Below are positions 10,293 through 20,200 of a stretch of 64,000 bases of DNA, piece after piece (the first letter of the stretch is position 1; each line of letters begins with the position of its first letter). Below the pieces are notes generated by a model that was given only the letters and a program-made list of their open reading frames with translations, did not search any database and was not told the DNA's origin. The position numbers and the translations under genes were made by a program. The stretch is taken from contig CP093831.1 in assembly GCA_033063855.1 (NCBI GenBank), positions 13,144,001 to 13,208,000 on the forward strand, given 5' to 3'. The stretch is from Smittia aterrima. Its lineage: Eukaryota > Arthropoda > Insecta > Diptera > Chironomidae.

Positions 10293-10429
10293 CGAACAAC
10301 CAACTTTATTACTAAAGAGATTAGATTTCGATGGATTATCTCGGAAGAATTAAATTTAGAATCATTTGTTGGTTGATAAAAGTAAAGCTCGAATCTTATC
10401 AAATAATGGACTCTTCTTTACCGACTCTT

Positions 10430-10669
10430 AAGTTATTTTTACAAATACTTCACTCGAATGCAACTGAAATGGCATTTCCATTTGGTTCATGCTTTTAAAC
10501 AACATCCATGTTATTCTATTTTGATAGACGCCGTAATTGTTGATGAACATTTTTGTTTCCAATCGAAATAAATGATTTGTTACATTGTCAAATGCGATTA
10601 ACAGTGAATTCCTTTTCTCAAAAAATATTTGGCAGAAAAATTAACAAACAAAAAGATTGAACTTTTCAT
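10430..10669 (-). pseudogene. Decayed small secreted-protein gene, copy 1 (sister at 62.5 kb)
   Basis: From an ATG at 10669 the minus strand reads MKSSIFLF, a signal-peptide-like start, then leaves frame after a probable 1-bp deletion about 35 bp in. It reopens as E-K-R-N-S-L-L-I-A-F-D-N and stays open to a stop near 10430. The stretch TTTGACAATG...CATTTATTTCGATTGG...ATGTTCATCAA matches the copy at 62481-62832 with only about two differences over 50 bp, and the homology extends some 40 bp upstream of the ATG. This copy keeps about 55 bp that the other lacks. The protein family is not recognised. It could be a recently silenced gene rather than a transposed fragment. Confidence 0.6.
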
Positions 10670-10715
10670 TTCAACTTTTCAATCAACAGCGCACAAAAAA
10701 CTAAATATAACTTTT

Positions 10716-11262
10716 CTAATTTTGTTTCAACTTTCGTTAAACATAAAGTTTTCTATCGACAGTTGCAATAACGTCCTTTTATTGTTTGCCGGAAGTTTCT
10801 TTATACTCAATTTTATTAATTAGTTCCATCATGTTCTTCAATGTTGTGATTAAAATTGTTTTCACAACTGCTACATGAGAATCTCTGTACGACAATGTTT
10901 TGTTTGTCCATGAGTGGACGTCAATCATTTTGTAATTATTAAATTCCTTGAATTATGGAAGTGAAATGTTTCAGCAGGTTAAAGAATTCGAATCAGAATA
11001 AATTTCTTTTGGCTTCGCGATGTTTTGAATGAATTGAATTTCAAACGCGCTGGTAAATCGAGTTAACAATTTCAAGGTCCTGAAGCTTGCAAACAGCATC
11101 TGAATTGTTATTAAATAATTCAATGACCATGAATTTTTTCATGATCACCTTTTCATGAAAGAGATGGCTCGTGATTGACCATTCTCTCACTCAACTGTCA
11201 ACCGCAATGATTTTTTATCATTTTTTTATTCATAACAATTAATTATAAAAATGTCATCGAGA
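10716..11262. other. Spacer upstream of the protease array
   Basis: AT-rich sequence with no coding signal, covering the 3' flank of the lipase gene. Confidence 0.45.
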
Positions 11263-12780
11263 TCAATTAAATCTTGTTGAAAGGAATGGCCGATCTTCTG
11301 TCGGACATTTGAATTCTTTGAACAATGGCTTCCAGTTCGTTGACTTCTGACCTTCTTGCTCGAGCATATTGTTCCAAAGAGCATTGGAAGCGATCGCGTA
11401 GCCTTTTTGTGACAAGTGAAAGCAGTCGAACGACATGTAAGAAAAGTCTGTGTTTCCATTCTTGTGCGTGGGGAAGACAACTTCGCTGACAAACGGTTGA
11501 ACATTTATTGTAAAGTCCTGAAATTAAAAGAGTTGAGTCATCCAAAGTTCCGAGGACAATAAACTTACTTTTCGATTATGAAACTCATCTCGATTCGCTA
11601 CTTCCACAACTTTCTTATTCCATTCCTTCATAATCTTAAAATATTTCTTGAGATCGTTTTTGTAACGAAGACCAAAACAGCAAGGACACTCGAAGTGATG
11701 AAGAGGTTCACATTCTGCTGGTTTGCCTTTAAAGTTCACAAGCACTTCAATCGCTGCGAATTGTAAACAAACTGATTAAATTAGTTCTTAATGTTCAAGG
11801 TCGAGAAAGTATTTACAAGGCGGGAGAATCACGTTTAGCATCGTCCGAGGCAAAGCATCTCTTATCGTTCGAAACACAGCCAACAAGTCTCGTTCATGAT
11901 TCTCGATAATCGATTCGGGTTTCTCGTGATCACAAATGTCGAGACAAAAGTCATTTGGTCCAATGAGCAATGAAATCAACTGAGAAAGTAAATAAAACTA
12001 TTTCACGAGAAGAGATTCGACTTTAAAGTTACTCACCTTCCAATGATAAGGTTTAACTTTTTGATCCGATAACATTCGTCGAGTTAATACTTTGGCCATG
12101 TGCGGCATGTCTCGGCTCATTGCACCCAATTCGGCAGCATTGAACTTTGATGTCTTGAAGAAAGAGATTCCATCGTTAATCGAGTATCCGTAGAGATTTG
12201 GATTAAACTCTTTGAGAATGTTGGGAATTGTGAGATATTCGCGCCATGTTTTGTCACCTCCGATCGAGAACGAAACGCCTTCAAATGAATCAGAACTCAA
12301 TGAAAACGTTTAAACACTTTCAATCTATCGCACAACCTTTGCTTTCAACAGTTATTTGAAGAACGTTTGTTGCCATTCCTCCATTGCCGGCTGTTAACGA
12401 ATCACCCAGCGCTCCCACGATGTCAATATCGCCAGGTCGAAGTTGATGAACTGATGTTGGAACTGAACTGCTCCTTCTTCCTGGCCCATTTACATCGCAA
12501 AAGAATGATTCGTTGAGAGAAAATTGTTTTTGAAGTTTCTAAAATTAATTCATTTCAACGAGGAAACTTATTGAACTTCATTTGAACTCACTCCGTTTCT
12601 CAAATTTATTCTGAAAGCTTCCTCAGGTGAGGGACTCTTGTTCATGTTTAACAAAATTTCTCTGACCATGCGAAATGTCGGACGAAGAGCAACATCGTCT
12701 AGAAATGTTCGCTGTGCATTTATTTTGAACTTTGTCGGCAAAATTACGCAAACGACGATGAAAACCTGAATGAATTTCAT
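11263..12780 (-). CDS. Secreted phospholipase B1-like GDSL lipase
   Basis: Six exons (12780-12592, 12538-12337, 12278-12037, 11979-11817, 11753-11569, 11517-11263) encode 411 aa. A hydrophobic signal peptide (MKFIQVFIVVCVILP) precedes an SGNH/GDSL hydrolase core. Visible parts are block I GALGDSLTAGNG with catalytic Ser110, block II SFSIGGD (Gly138), block III GPND (218-221) and block V DCFHL with Asp358 and His361. The order and text (e.g. LTIPNILKEFNP, SINDGISF) match animal phospholipase B1, which removes fatty acids from phospholipids and lysophospholipids. It has one domain, against four in the vertebrate enzyme. The acceptor before exon 3 (GAAG|GC) was chosen because it alone joins VESKG to VSFSIGG in frame. 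Insect relatives are secreted and a gut or reproductive role is possible. Confidence 0.88.
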
Positions 12781-14008
12781 TGCCAATGTCAGTTGTTGAT
12801 TGTCGATTCAACTGCGGAAGGTGAAGTTCGATTAATTGAGCAATCGATTGGAATTTTCAAGAAGCGACCATGAATCATCTTCATGATTGATATCACTTAA
12901 GAGAAATGTTTGAATATTTTTGATAGTCTTAAGCTAATCAATTCGAATTAATATCATTTCAAGGTCTAAGCGAGTCGACTAATGATCGTAATTTTAGTTT
13001 TACTGTTTCTTGTTGAAAACTTTAACATTTTTTCCAAAACCTTGAACGTGATAAGATTTGAGCGAAGGCAAAACTTGAATGTCGAAGATAACAAAGATTT
13101 CGCAATGCACGAAACATTTGTTACCAAAAATAATTTTTTAATCAAATCTTGATTTTACTAATTAGGATTCTCACTTTAATAAATATTTTTACACTTGAAT
13201 GGAAGTAACTTTTGAAAGCAGAACTAAAAGAATATGCTCCGATCTCTGTTGAAGTTCGCGAGTAACTGCTGATATCGAACGACGAAAACAAAATGCTTGT
13301 CAACATCTTCTCTGAGATTTCTTTGCACTTGGATTCAAAACTCGTTTCAGTGCGTTGTGTTGTCATTATCAATGAAGCATGATAGTTAAACAAAATGTAC
13401 CTGCACTTATCCAGCGGAAGTTAAATGAAAGAAGGAAAAAAGTTTTTTTTATAGAACAATGAACTTGTAAGATTGCAAACCATCAAAATGGTTTTGACAA
13501 TGAACAGTTAACCTTCAAGACTTTATTTAAAAAAGACGATTATTAGCTTTGTAACAAGCGAATCATCTGTTACTTTCATGATAAAAGTTTGTTGAAGAAA
13601 AATAAAGCTTTTACTTAGAGCTTTCGCTTTCGAAATCGTCAAAAACCCTGACAGCTTTTATTAATTGAAGTTCATGCTTTGAAGTGCTATGGAAAAGAAG
13701 AAGCTTTGTTGCATCGGAGGTAGAGAAACAATTCATAAAAATATTATGGGATATTTCCAAGCATCGATTTTTAAAATTATGTTGAAGATTCATATCTCGA
13801 CTATCGCATAAGAAAGAAATCCCTTACCAATTAAGTCAAACACAGTGCGAATTTGATTAAACATTGAAGCTTCACTTGCATTTTATTGTTTTCAATTAAT
13901 TTTAAATCTATTTTGGAATTTGCGAGTTTTGTTCCCGATGGGAAAAAGCGAGATAATCAATTTTCAGTCGATTCTTTACTGATTCTAGTTCAGCATTTGA
14001 AATTGTTT
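12781..14008. other. Spacer between lipase and BORCS7
   Basis: Mostly AT-rich. Short minus-strand frames at 13142-13393 and 13611-13793 show no recognisable motif and have no convincing partner exons. No gene is called. Confidence 0.4.
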
Positions 14009-14387
14009 TCATCTTTCCATCGAGTCGACTTGCTCACGAATGTCTGATAACTTTTCAGCTCCTTCTTTGACTGCTTCTTGTTGGTATCCGAGTTGACGTT
14101 GTATTAGCTGAATTTTATTGAGATTCGAAGCGGAGTTTTCTAATGTTATGTCTTGTTGAGCTAGACCTTTTGCTGCTAGTATTAGAATGTCGTGTGATTT
14201 TGAGCCTGCATAAAAGGATTCGAAAGATAAAGAAGGAAAACTTGAAGAAAAATGTTTTTTTCTTACCTCTAACGATTTGGCGAGCGACGCTTGCACAATT
14301 ATTCACATTCACAGCTACGCGATCAGATAGTCGACGTTTTGACTCAGCAAATAAGCTTTTAGCAGCTTGAGGACAAGCAGAAGACAT
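14009..14387 (-). CDS. BORCS7: BORC complex subunit 7 homologue
   Basis: Two exons, 14387-14267 and 14205-14009, encode 105 aa, matching the usual size of BORCS7 (diaskedin). Recognisable segments are RRLSDRVAVNVNNCASVARQ, the RGSKSHDIL junction and the C-terminal QLGYQQEAVKEGAEKLSDI, equivalent to the LQYQQEAI region of animal BORCS7. The protein should be largely helical and coiled-coil. BORC sits on the cytosolic face of lysosomes and recruits ARL8 to couple them to kinesins. The intron is phase 1 after RQIVR. Nothing is odd about the gene and there is no functional link with its neighbours. Confidence 0.85.
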
Positions 14388-15001
14388 TTTTTAATTTATT
14401 TTTCAATTCGTCTGTTGTTTTCCACAATTGTTTTTAAATATTGAAAACGTCTGAGAGCTTTTAGGAATACGTCTGAACATTCAAATATCCAACGAATGTT
14501 TATTTTATCGAATTCGCCCTGAAATTTGTGATTTAATTAAAATGTTCTGAAAATTCTACCTCAAAAGTGTACACATCATTAGTTCATCAAGTTGATGATA
14601 AAATTTAAAACTCTTATGTCGCTCATTAAAATTAAAATTTTTGTTCCCGTCTTTTCCTGTTTGCTGTCAACACCTGCTTTTATCGCACTTATCCTTTAGC
14701 TCTTCACTCTTTCAAACAACCAACCGTAGCAACGATTATTATCATAATTGAAATGTTCATGCTTGAAGCGTTTGCTTTACCGTTGCACTCGTCTCATGAC
14801 GATATTACGAAGCTTTTAATTACAGCTCGTTTCATCCTCTTTAATATAACAAAAGCTGTTTCATCGACAGACTTTGAAAACAAATTAAATTCCGCTTAAA
14901 GTTTTCGGAAAAAACTTTCGTCCTTTATTTTAAACTGTCGAATAAATTTACAACTTCAATAAGTTCTCGTTTCTCGCCATGCTCCCGCCGTTATCGTTGT
15001 T
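14388..15001. other. Spacer between BORCS7 and protease 7
   Basis: Holds the presumed BORCS7 promoter and the protease 7 3' flank. No coding signal was seen. Confidence 0.4.
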
Positions 15002-16386
15002 TTAAATTCCTGTTCGTGTCCTGATGAATCTCCTGATAGCAGGGTCTTCGATGCGTGTAAAGACCGATGGCATTTCACTTCCACATTCACTGCTACCAAA
15101 CGAAATGATAGCGACTTGGATGCAATTTTTAAGAACCGCACCACCTGCAAAAGAAAATTAGGAAGCGAAGGAAAAAGACGTTGAAGTTAATCAAGAAAAA
15201 CTTTTCATTTCGGGCTTGAACGTGTTATAAAGAGGTTCTTATTTAACAGTTGGCTGAACTTGCGGAATCTTAAGCATTCTGTGCTTTTCGTTCTCTGCTT
15301 CTTCCGCTTGCTGCAACACTTTTTCGTTTTGCATAAAATGAAAAACTTTATAACATGCACAAGAGTAATCGCTTTCGTACCTGAGTCACCTGCAAGGATA
15401 AAGGCAAAGTTTAGATGTTGAAAAGTGAATATGTTCAAAGGAATGCGGGAACACAGTTCTTACCATTGCACGAATCCTCACCATTCTCAACAGTTGCACA
15501 AAGCATCCTTGTTACGAGCATGCGAGAGCGAGTCGAGTGAGTGATAAAAGGAGAAAAGATTAGAATACTTTCATAAAGAGATCAAAGTTGAATTTATATG
15601 GAAAATTTCACACCTCGAAGTAATGTCTCCGCCCCAAGTATTGTAACACTCATCGCTATCCAAAATATATTGTTGAATCTCATGTAGCTCCTCAGGGAAG
15701 AAGTCGTTTTCGTTTCTTCCCCATCCTGCTAAACGAATTCGCATTCCATCGCAAGTGAAGCATCTCTCGTTTGCAATTTTCACCGGACGAATGTTCGGAT
15801 TTCCATCAAAGGATCCTTTGATTTTAATCACAGCAACATCGAAATCCTGAGGGATATCATATTAAATTTGATTTATAAATATTTGCATTTAATATTTATT
15901 TACCAGAATGATTGAATTGTATTCAGGATGAAGCTCGTAGCTCTCAACTTGAAACTCAACTCCGTCGGTCAAACGATTACTTGTTCCGCCATAAATAGTT
16001 ATCTGAGGAAGGAAGTTGATGCTTTAGTCTCGACAGCGAGAGTGATTTCCTTTTACCCCTTCAGGATTCCAATCATATTCGAGGCAATGTGCTGCTGTCA
16101 GTGCCCATTTTGAGCCAATCACAGATCCACCACAAAACAATTCGCCATGTATCCGAAGTGAGATTTTAAAAGGATAGTCCTTGATATCCGCTGGCGTTCC
16201 ATTAACAATTGCACGACGGATTGTGACGTTTCGCGATTGTGAATGCGAATGAGGCAATCGCAAACGCGATGGAATTCTCGGTCGCCAAATTTTCCAAGAT
16301 CTAATATTTCCTTCCTCGAACCCTTCCCCATCGGGTGGGAATGTAATCAGCATCAGAAATAAAATAATTGAGGTTTTCGTCAGCAT
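15002..16386 (-). CDS. S1A serine protease 7, catalytic serine on a 9-nt microexon
   Basis: Six exons (16386-16057, 16002-15904, 15846-15614, 15507-15464, 15389-15381, 15144-15002) encode 285 aa. A signal peptide (MLTKTSIILFLMLITF) is followed by a basic propeptide of about 40 residues ending in RRA59|IVNG. The triad is His100 (TAAHC), Asp146 (LDFDVAV) and Ser238. Gly236 is split, Asp237 and Ser238 lie wholly inside the 9-nt exon, and Gly239 is split again, giving CNGDSGG. Skipping this exon would keep the frame but delete Asp-Ser-Gly. Only two cysteines (CFTC) stand where the array genes have four. The gene is divergent to the next protease with 711 bp between starts. Active protease if the microexon is spliced in. 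Confidence 0.85.
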
Positions 16387-17097
16387 TTTGCGAAGCTAGC
16401 GCGGGGAAAATCAAATTAAAACTAAATTTTTATTTCTCCCAACGGAAAGTGAAAGACAAAATCACACGATGAGAAGAAACGGTTTCCTCTCGCTCTTCAC
16501 TGGCACGAGTAGAGAATTGTGCTATCAAATTAGAGTGAAAATAGAATTGATAATAGGGCACTATTAGCCTATAATGACAACGATAACGACGGGCAATTCA
16601 AAGTTTACCCTTCCACTCGGACCGAACTTATTGAAGTGAACCCAACGAGAAACACAGAAAAGCGTCAAACTTCAAGGAAAAAGTTCTTTTTCTTATCATT
16701 TCTCTCTCTTAACAGAAGGAAATACAAACGTTGTAATTAAAAATCGATTGATTGGTTCACTATCGTCAGCAACGTTATGTTTCTCCACGACAGAAAGAGA
16801 TGTTTTGAGGCAATTAACTGTCGCATTAATTGAGCTTTCGTATCATTCGACAGCTGAGATCTGAGATTCGCTCGTCCGGGACTTTCGTAACAGTCTCTCG
16901 CGTCATTACAGCAATTAGTTAGAAACTTGTTGATACCGAGACGATTTCTGTAAGACGATTGTCGCCCGAAACCTCTAACCGGACCCGATCTAGTGTCGTC
17001 TCTTCGTTTGTCGTTGTTGTCTCGACGGAAAGTTTATAAATCAAAAGCGATGGGACACTCAATAAGTCATTCGAACGTTCGTTCTCACTTGGGAGTC
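16387..17097. promoter_or_regulatory. Shared upstream region of divergent proteases 7 and 8
   Basis: A 711-bp region between two head-to-head protease starts, likely holding both promoters. TATAAA at 17035-17040 is about 60 bp upstream of the plus-strand ATG. A matching TATA box for the minus-strand gene is not clear. Confidence 0.5.
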
Positions 17098-18677
17098 ATG
17101 AGGTGCTTTATTGTTATTCTGGTTTCATTGATTTCTCTCGCCTATGGTAAATATTAACCTTTATCTCTTGTAATGTTTCACCAGTGATCGATCGATTAAT
17201 ATCCATAATACCGCTCGAAAAAAAAATAAAATTCATTCAGGAAAGCCTTCAATTACTCGAGCACACCGCATGAAAGAATGGAGTCAGTTTATCATCGGGG
17301 GAACTGAGGTTGAGGACTTTTCCGAGTTTGCATATCAATTATCGATGAGAGTTGTGTTTGTTCACGTCTGCGGAGCGAGCATAATTGCATCTCACTGGGC
17401 GCTTACGGCAGGTTCGATAACGATTTGCTATTTAATTAAATCAGATTAACGATAGCTTCGCACTCAGGTCATTGCTTTGAAAGCTACGTCTTCCCCGACA
17501 TGGTTAGTGAAAGTTTCTCTCGCACGTGCCTCTCAAATGTGTTAATCGATATTTCTCGCTTCAGGTTTCATTCCGAGCGGGAAGTCGTAATCGATTTGAA
17601 GGAGGAATTGAAGTTGATGCTGAACAATACTTTGTTCATCCAGGCTTTGATGCAAACTCTTACGACTTTGATGTAAATCATCTATCAACTGCAAAGAGCA
17701 ATTCACTTAAAATTAATTGTTCATGTTCAAAAGGTTGCCGTCGTACGAACTATTCAACCGTTTGAGGGTACCGACGTGAGTCCAATTCCACTTATAGACA
17801 TGGGAATGTTTATAGCTCCCAACACAATCGGGACAATCGCAGGTTCGATAACGATTTAACGTTTAATTAAATCAGATTAACGATAGCTTCATACTTCACA
17901 GGATGGGGAATCGTGGTAAGAGCGAGAAACCGGAGGCTAAAGATTAATTATCCTCTCCGTACATGAATCATGATTAATTCTTCTAAGACATTACCATTAA
18001 CTTCCGAAAAACACATTCTTAGGATGAAGGTTACTTGCCCATCAACCTACAGACGGTGGATTTGAGCGTGTGGGACCATCAGGAGTGCTTCGTCAAATGG
18101 TTCGAAGAAATAACGACAAAGTAAGAGAGAAAAATCGTCCAACGAACGAATCACTAATTATTATTAATGATGCTGATTCATTATTTTTCACCTTCTCTTC
18201 TTTCCTTCGCTCGCATTTTTGCCGTCGTTGTCGCGTCCGCTTCTCCTTCTCCGACTTCGTGGATGCAATCAGCATGTTTTGCGCGGGTGGAGAACCTGGA
18301 TACGATAGGTGAGAAGAATTTTTCATCTTGTTCGTCCGCGTTTTATCGTAATTAAATTATTAAAACACATTAAAGTGCTTTTTGATGGAAGGAGGCGAGA
18401 GATTTGTTGATTAATTGCGAAGGTTAAAAACGAATTTATCTTTTTTCTTCTTCTAAAGCTGTCGAGGCGATTCAGGCGGGGCAATGGTTAGTATCAAGCT
18501 GTGAATTCTACTTAAGACAAGTGAACTCATTTATATGATCCGAAGGTTGTTGATGGTGTTCAAATCGGCATAGTCTCAACAGGAGCGCCCACTTGTGGTA
18601 TCAATTATCCAGGAGTCTATACCAACATCACTCATCCATCGATCAGAAGCTTCATCCGTCATCGTACGGGCGTGTAA
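17098..18677 (+). CDS. S1A serine protease 8, ten-exon gene with twin introns
   Basis: Ten exons (17098-17146, 17241-17411, 17468-17502, 17565-17672, 17734-17842, 17902-17915, 18023-18120, 18273-18308, 18459-18486, 18546-18677) encode 259 aa. Signal peptide MRCFIVILVSLISLAYG; activation is predicted at SQF33|IIGG. The triad is His75 in an unusual TAGHC, Asp121 (YDFD at an exon end) and Ser212 (CRGDSGGA), with Asp206 at the S1-pocket position. Only 780 coding bases are cut by nine introns, far more than in the array. Introns 2 and 5 are nearly identical in sequence. Exon 6 is 14 nt and encodes WGIV. The array's cysteine loop is absent (IDMGMFIAPN instead). Secreted protease; specificity is unclear. 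Confidence 0.85.
17412..17467 (+). repeat. Intron 2 of protease 8, first copy of twin intron
   Basis: A 56-bp intron starting GTTCGATAACGATTT. It shares that 15-bp opening and a later 29-bp block (17431-17459) without difference with intron 5. It lies in phase 1 within a Gly codon, after GCA-G. Confidence 0.85.
17843..17901 (+). repeat. Intron 5 of protease 8, second copy of twin intron
   Basis: A 59-bp intron with the same 15-bp opening and the same 29-bp block (17862-17890) as intron 2, also in phase 1 in a Gly codon after GCA-G. The ends just before the acceptor differ. Confidence 0.85.
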
Positions 18678-19914
18678 TATCATTGAGAGAAAGACAAATA
18701 TTCTTTCAGATAATAAAAACGTTGTCGCAAAGCTCTTTTCGTTGTTCGCCGATAAAATGTCTCAACACAATTATTAGATGCCGTCTCTGATAAAAAACAA
18801 TCCGAATGCTGCTTACTCGACAAGTTTAAGATTATTACTGACATTCCTCGGAGCTTTAAGAGAAAAGTTTAAGGTGAATATTTTCCTTCGCATCTCGCTC
18901 ACACAAATATTTGCTTTGGTATTCGAATCTGTTTACTGAGTTTTCTCGAAACGATATTTATCTTGAGCAGTAAAGCCTTCGAGTTGGCGACGTCGACGAC
19001 GAAGAGGGTGGAAAACTCATTTTCTCTTAATTTAAAGGTTTTGTTTGAACTTTTAATTCCTTTAGAGAGTTTCTCATGCTGAAAGTTAAACCGGAGGACA
19101 AATCAAGTTTTGCTGTAACGAAGGTTGATGTAGCTTATACGCGACTCTTGATATTTCAATTCGTGGAATCTCTTGTGTGACTCGTGGAGCTGATTTTTTA
19201 TACTTTTCCCGATAAACCTTTTATTTTGATGAACGAGAGTAAAGTCCCAGTTTGTCAAATAGAACAGCTGAAAAGGGTTTCCAAAGACTGTCGATGACAA
19301 AGCTATCAGAATTAACAGGATATTGGAGAAAAGACGTTTCTCGAAAAACGAATAGAGAGGGAGACTCATCGATGAAAATGCTGAAAGTGCTTTTGCGGCT
19401 TTTTCTATTTGGATAGTGCTGTCGATAAAAATGGCACAATTTTCAAAGAGATTCAACTAGCAAACACATACACGTTGAGCGAGAGAATGAAAGGCAAAAA
19501 AATAAATGACACAGATTCTATCACTTTGTGTCTGAAAGTGGAAGTGATTTTTGTTGAATAAACAAACTTCGTTCTCCCTTTTTTCGGGATATTGTGCAAC
19601 GCCATTCAACGATGAAGCGAGCGACAGTGGCGTCGGGTATCACCGATTGTAATCAACGAAAGCTTTTGAGAAGCTTTACAAAAGCTCAGAGAGTTTATAT
19701 AAGCTCCGACACTGATCGGAAGATCCTTCTTGTTGTAGAAGGTTGAATGGAAAACCTGGTGAATCGATATAATTGATTCCTTGAACGAATCACGTCTCAT
19801 GCTTCTGCAACGCCAGCAAAAGGGAGAGAAGCACTAAGGCTCACGATGAGTTTTTATTTCCCTTTCTTTTGTGTAATCAACAAATGTTAAATTCCTGCCG
19901 TCTCATTTTTAAAA
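18678..19914. other. Non-coding stretch after protease 8
   Basis: The 3' flank of protease 8, then AT-rich sequence with overlapping short frames on both strands and no recognised domain. Confidence 0.4.
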
Positions 19915-20200
19915 GCTCTCAATGTACGTTGGGTACGACGGTTCTTTGTGGAGCTTCTATTATTGCACCTCATTGGACTTTGACATCTGCTAAGTGTTTG
20001 GTGGGAATTCCAACTTTTTTTTTTCAGGTGAATAAAAATGCTTTCAAGCGAGATGAGTCGGGGAAAATCGTGAATGATTAATCATTGAGATGACTAAGCC
20101 TTTAGAGTCGAAAGCTTAAGGCACAACAAAAATCTGGTACAGAAAAAGATCGTTGGATGTAGATGCTTACCTGAGTAAGCAATTCAACCATCCGCCCACA
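19915..20200 (+). pseudogene. Eroded S1A protease fragment
   Basis: The plus strand reads LSMYV, then after a frame change CGASIIAPHWTLTSAKC, matching the LSM...CGASIIASHWALTAGHC of protease 8. The catalytic His is replaced by Lys. A second piece at about 20132-20200 reads SGT in one frame and LDVDAYLSKQFNHPPT in another, matching the exon 4 region of protease 8 (IEVDAEQYFVHPGF). Frame changes within both pieces and the lost His argue for a dead duplicate of the protease 8 type. No start, DIAV or GDSG segment was found nearby. Confidence 0.55.

Noticed and set aside
12279..12300. Alternative acceptor (TTGAG) 20 bp upstream of lipase exon 3, giving SDSFEG before VSFSIGG.
   Set aside because: Neither available donor fits its phase; the GAAG|GC acceptor joins VESKG-VSFSIGG in frame.
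13142..13793. Two minus-strand frames of 60-83 codons between lipase and BORCS7.
   Set aside because: No motif, signal peptide or consistent splice joining.
15205..15438. 77-codon minus-strand frame between exons of protease 7.
   Set aside because: It is intronic sequence around the 9-nt microexon and has no domain of its own.
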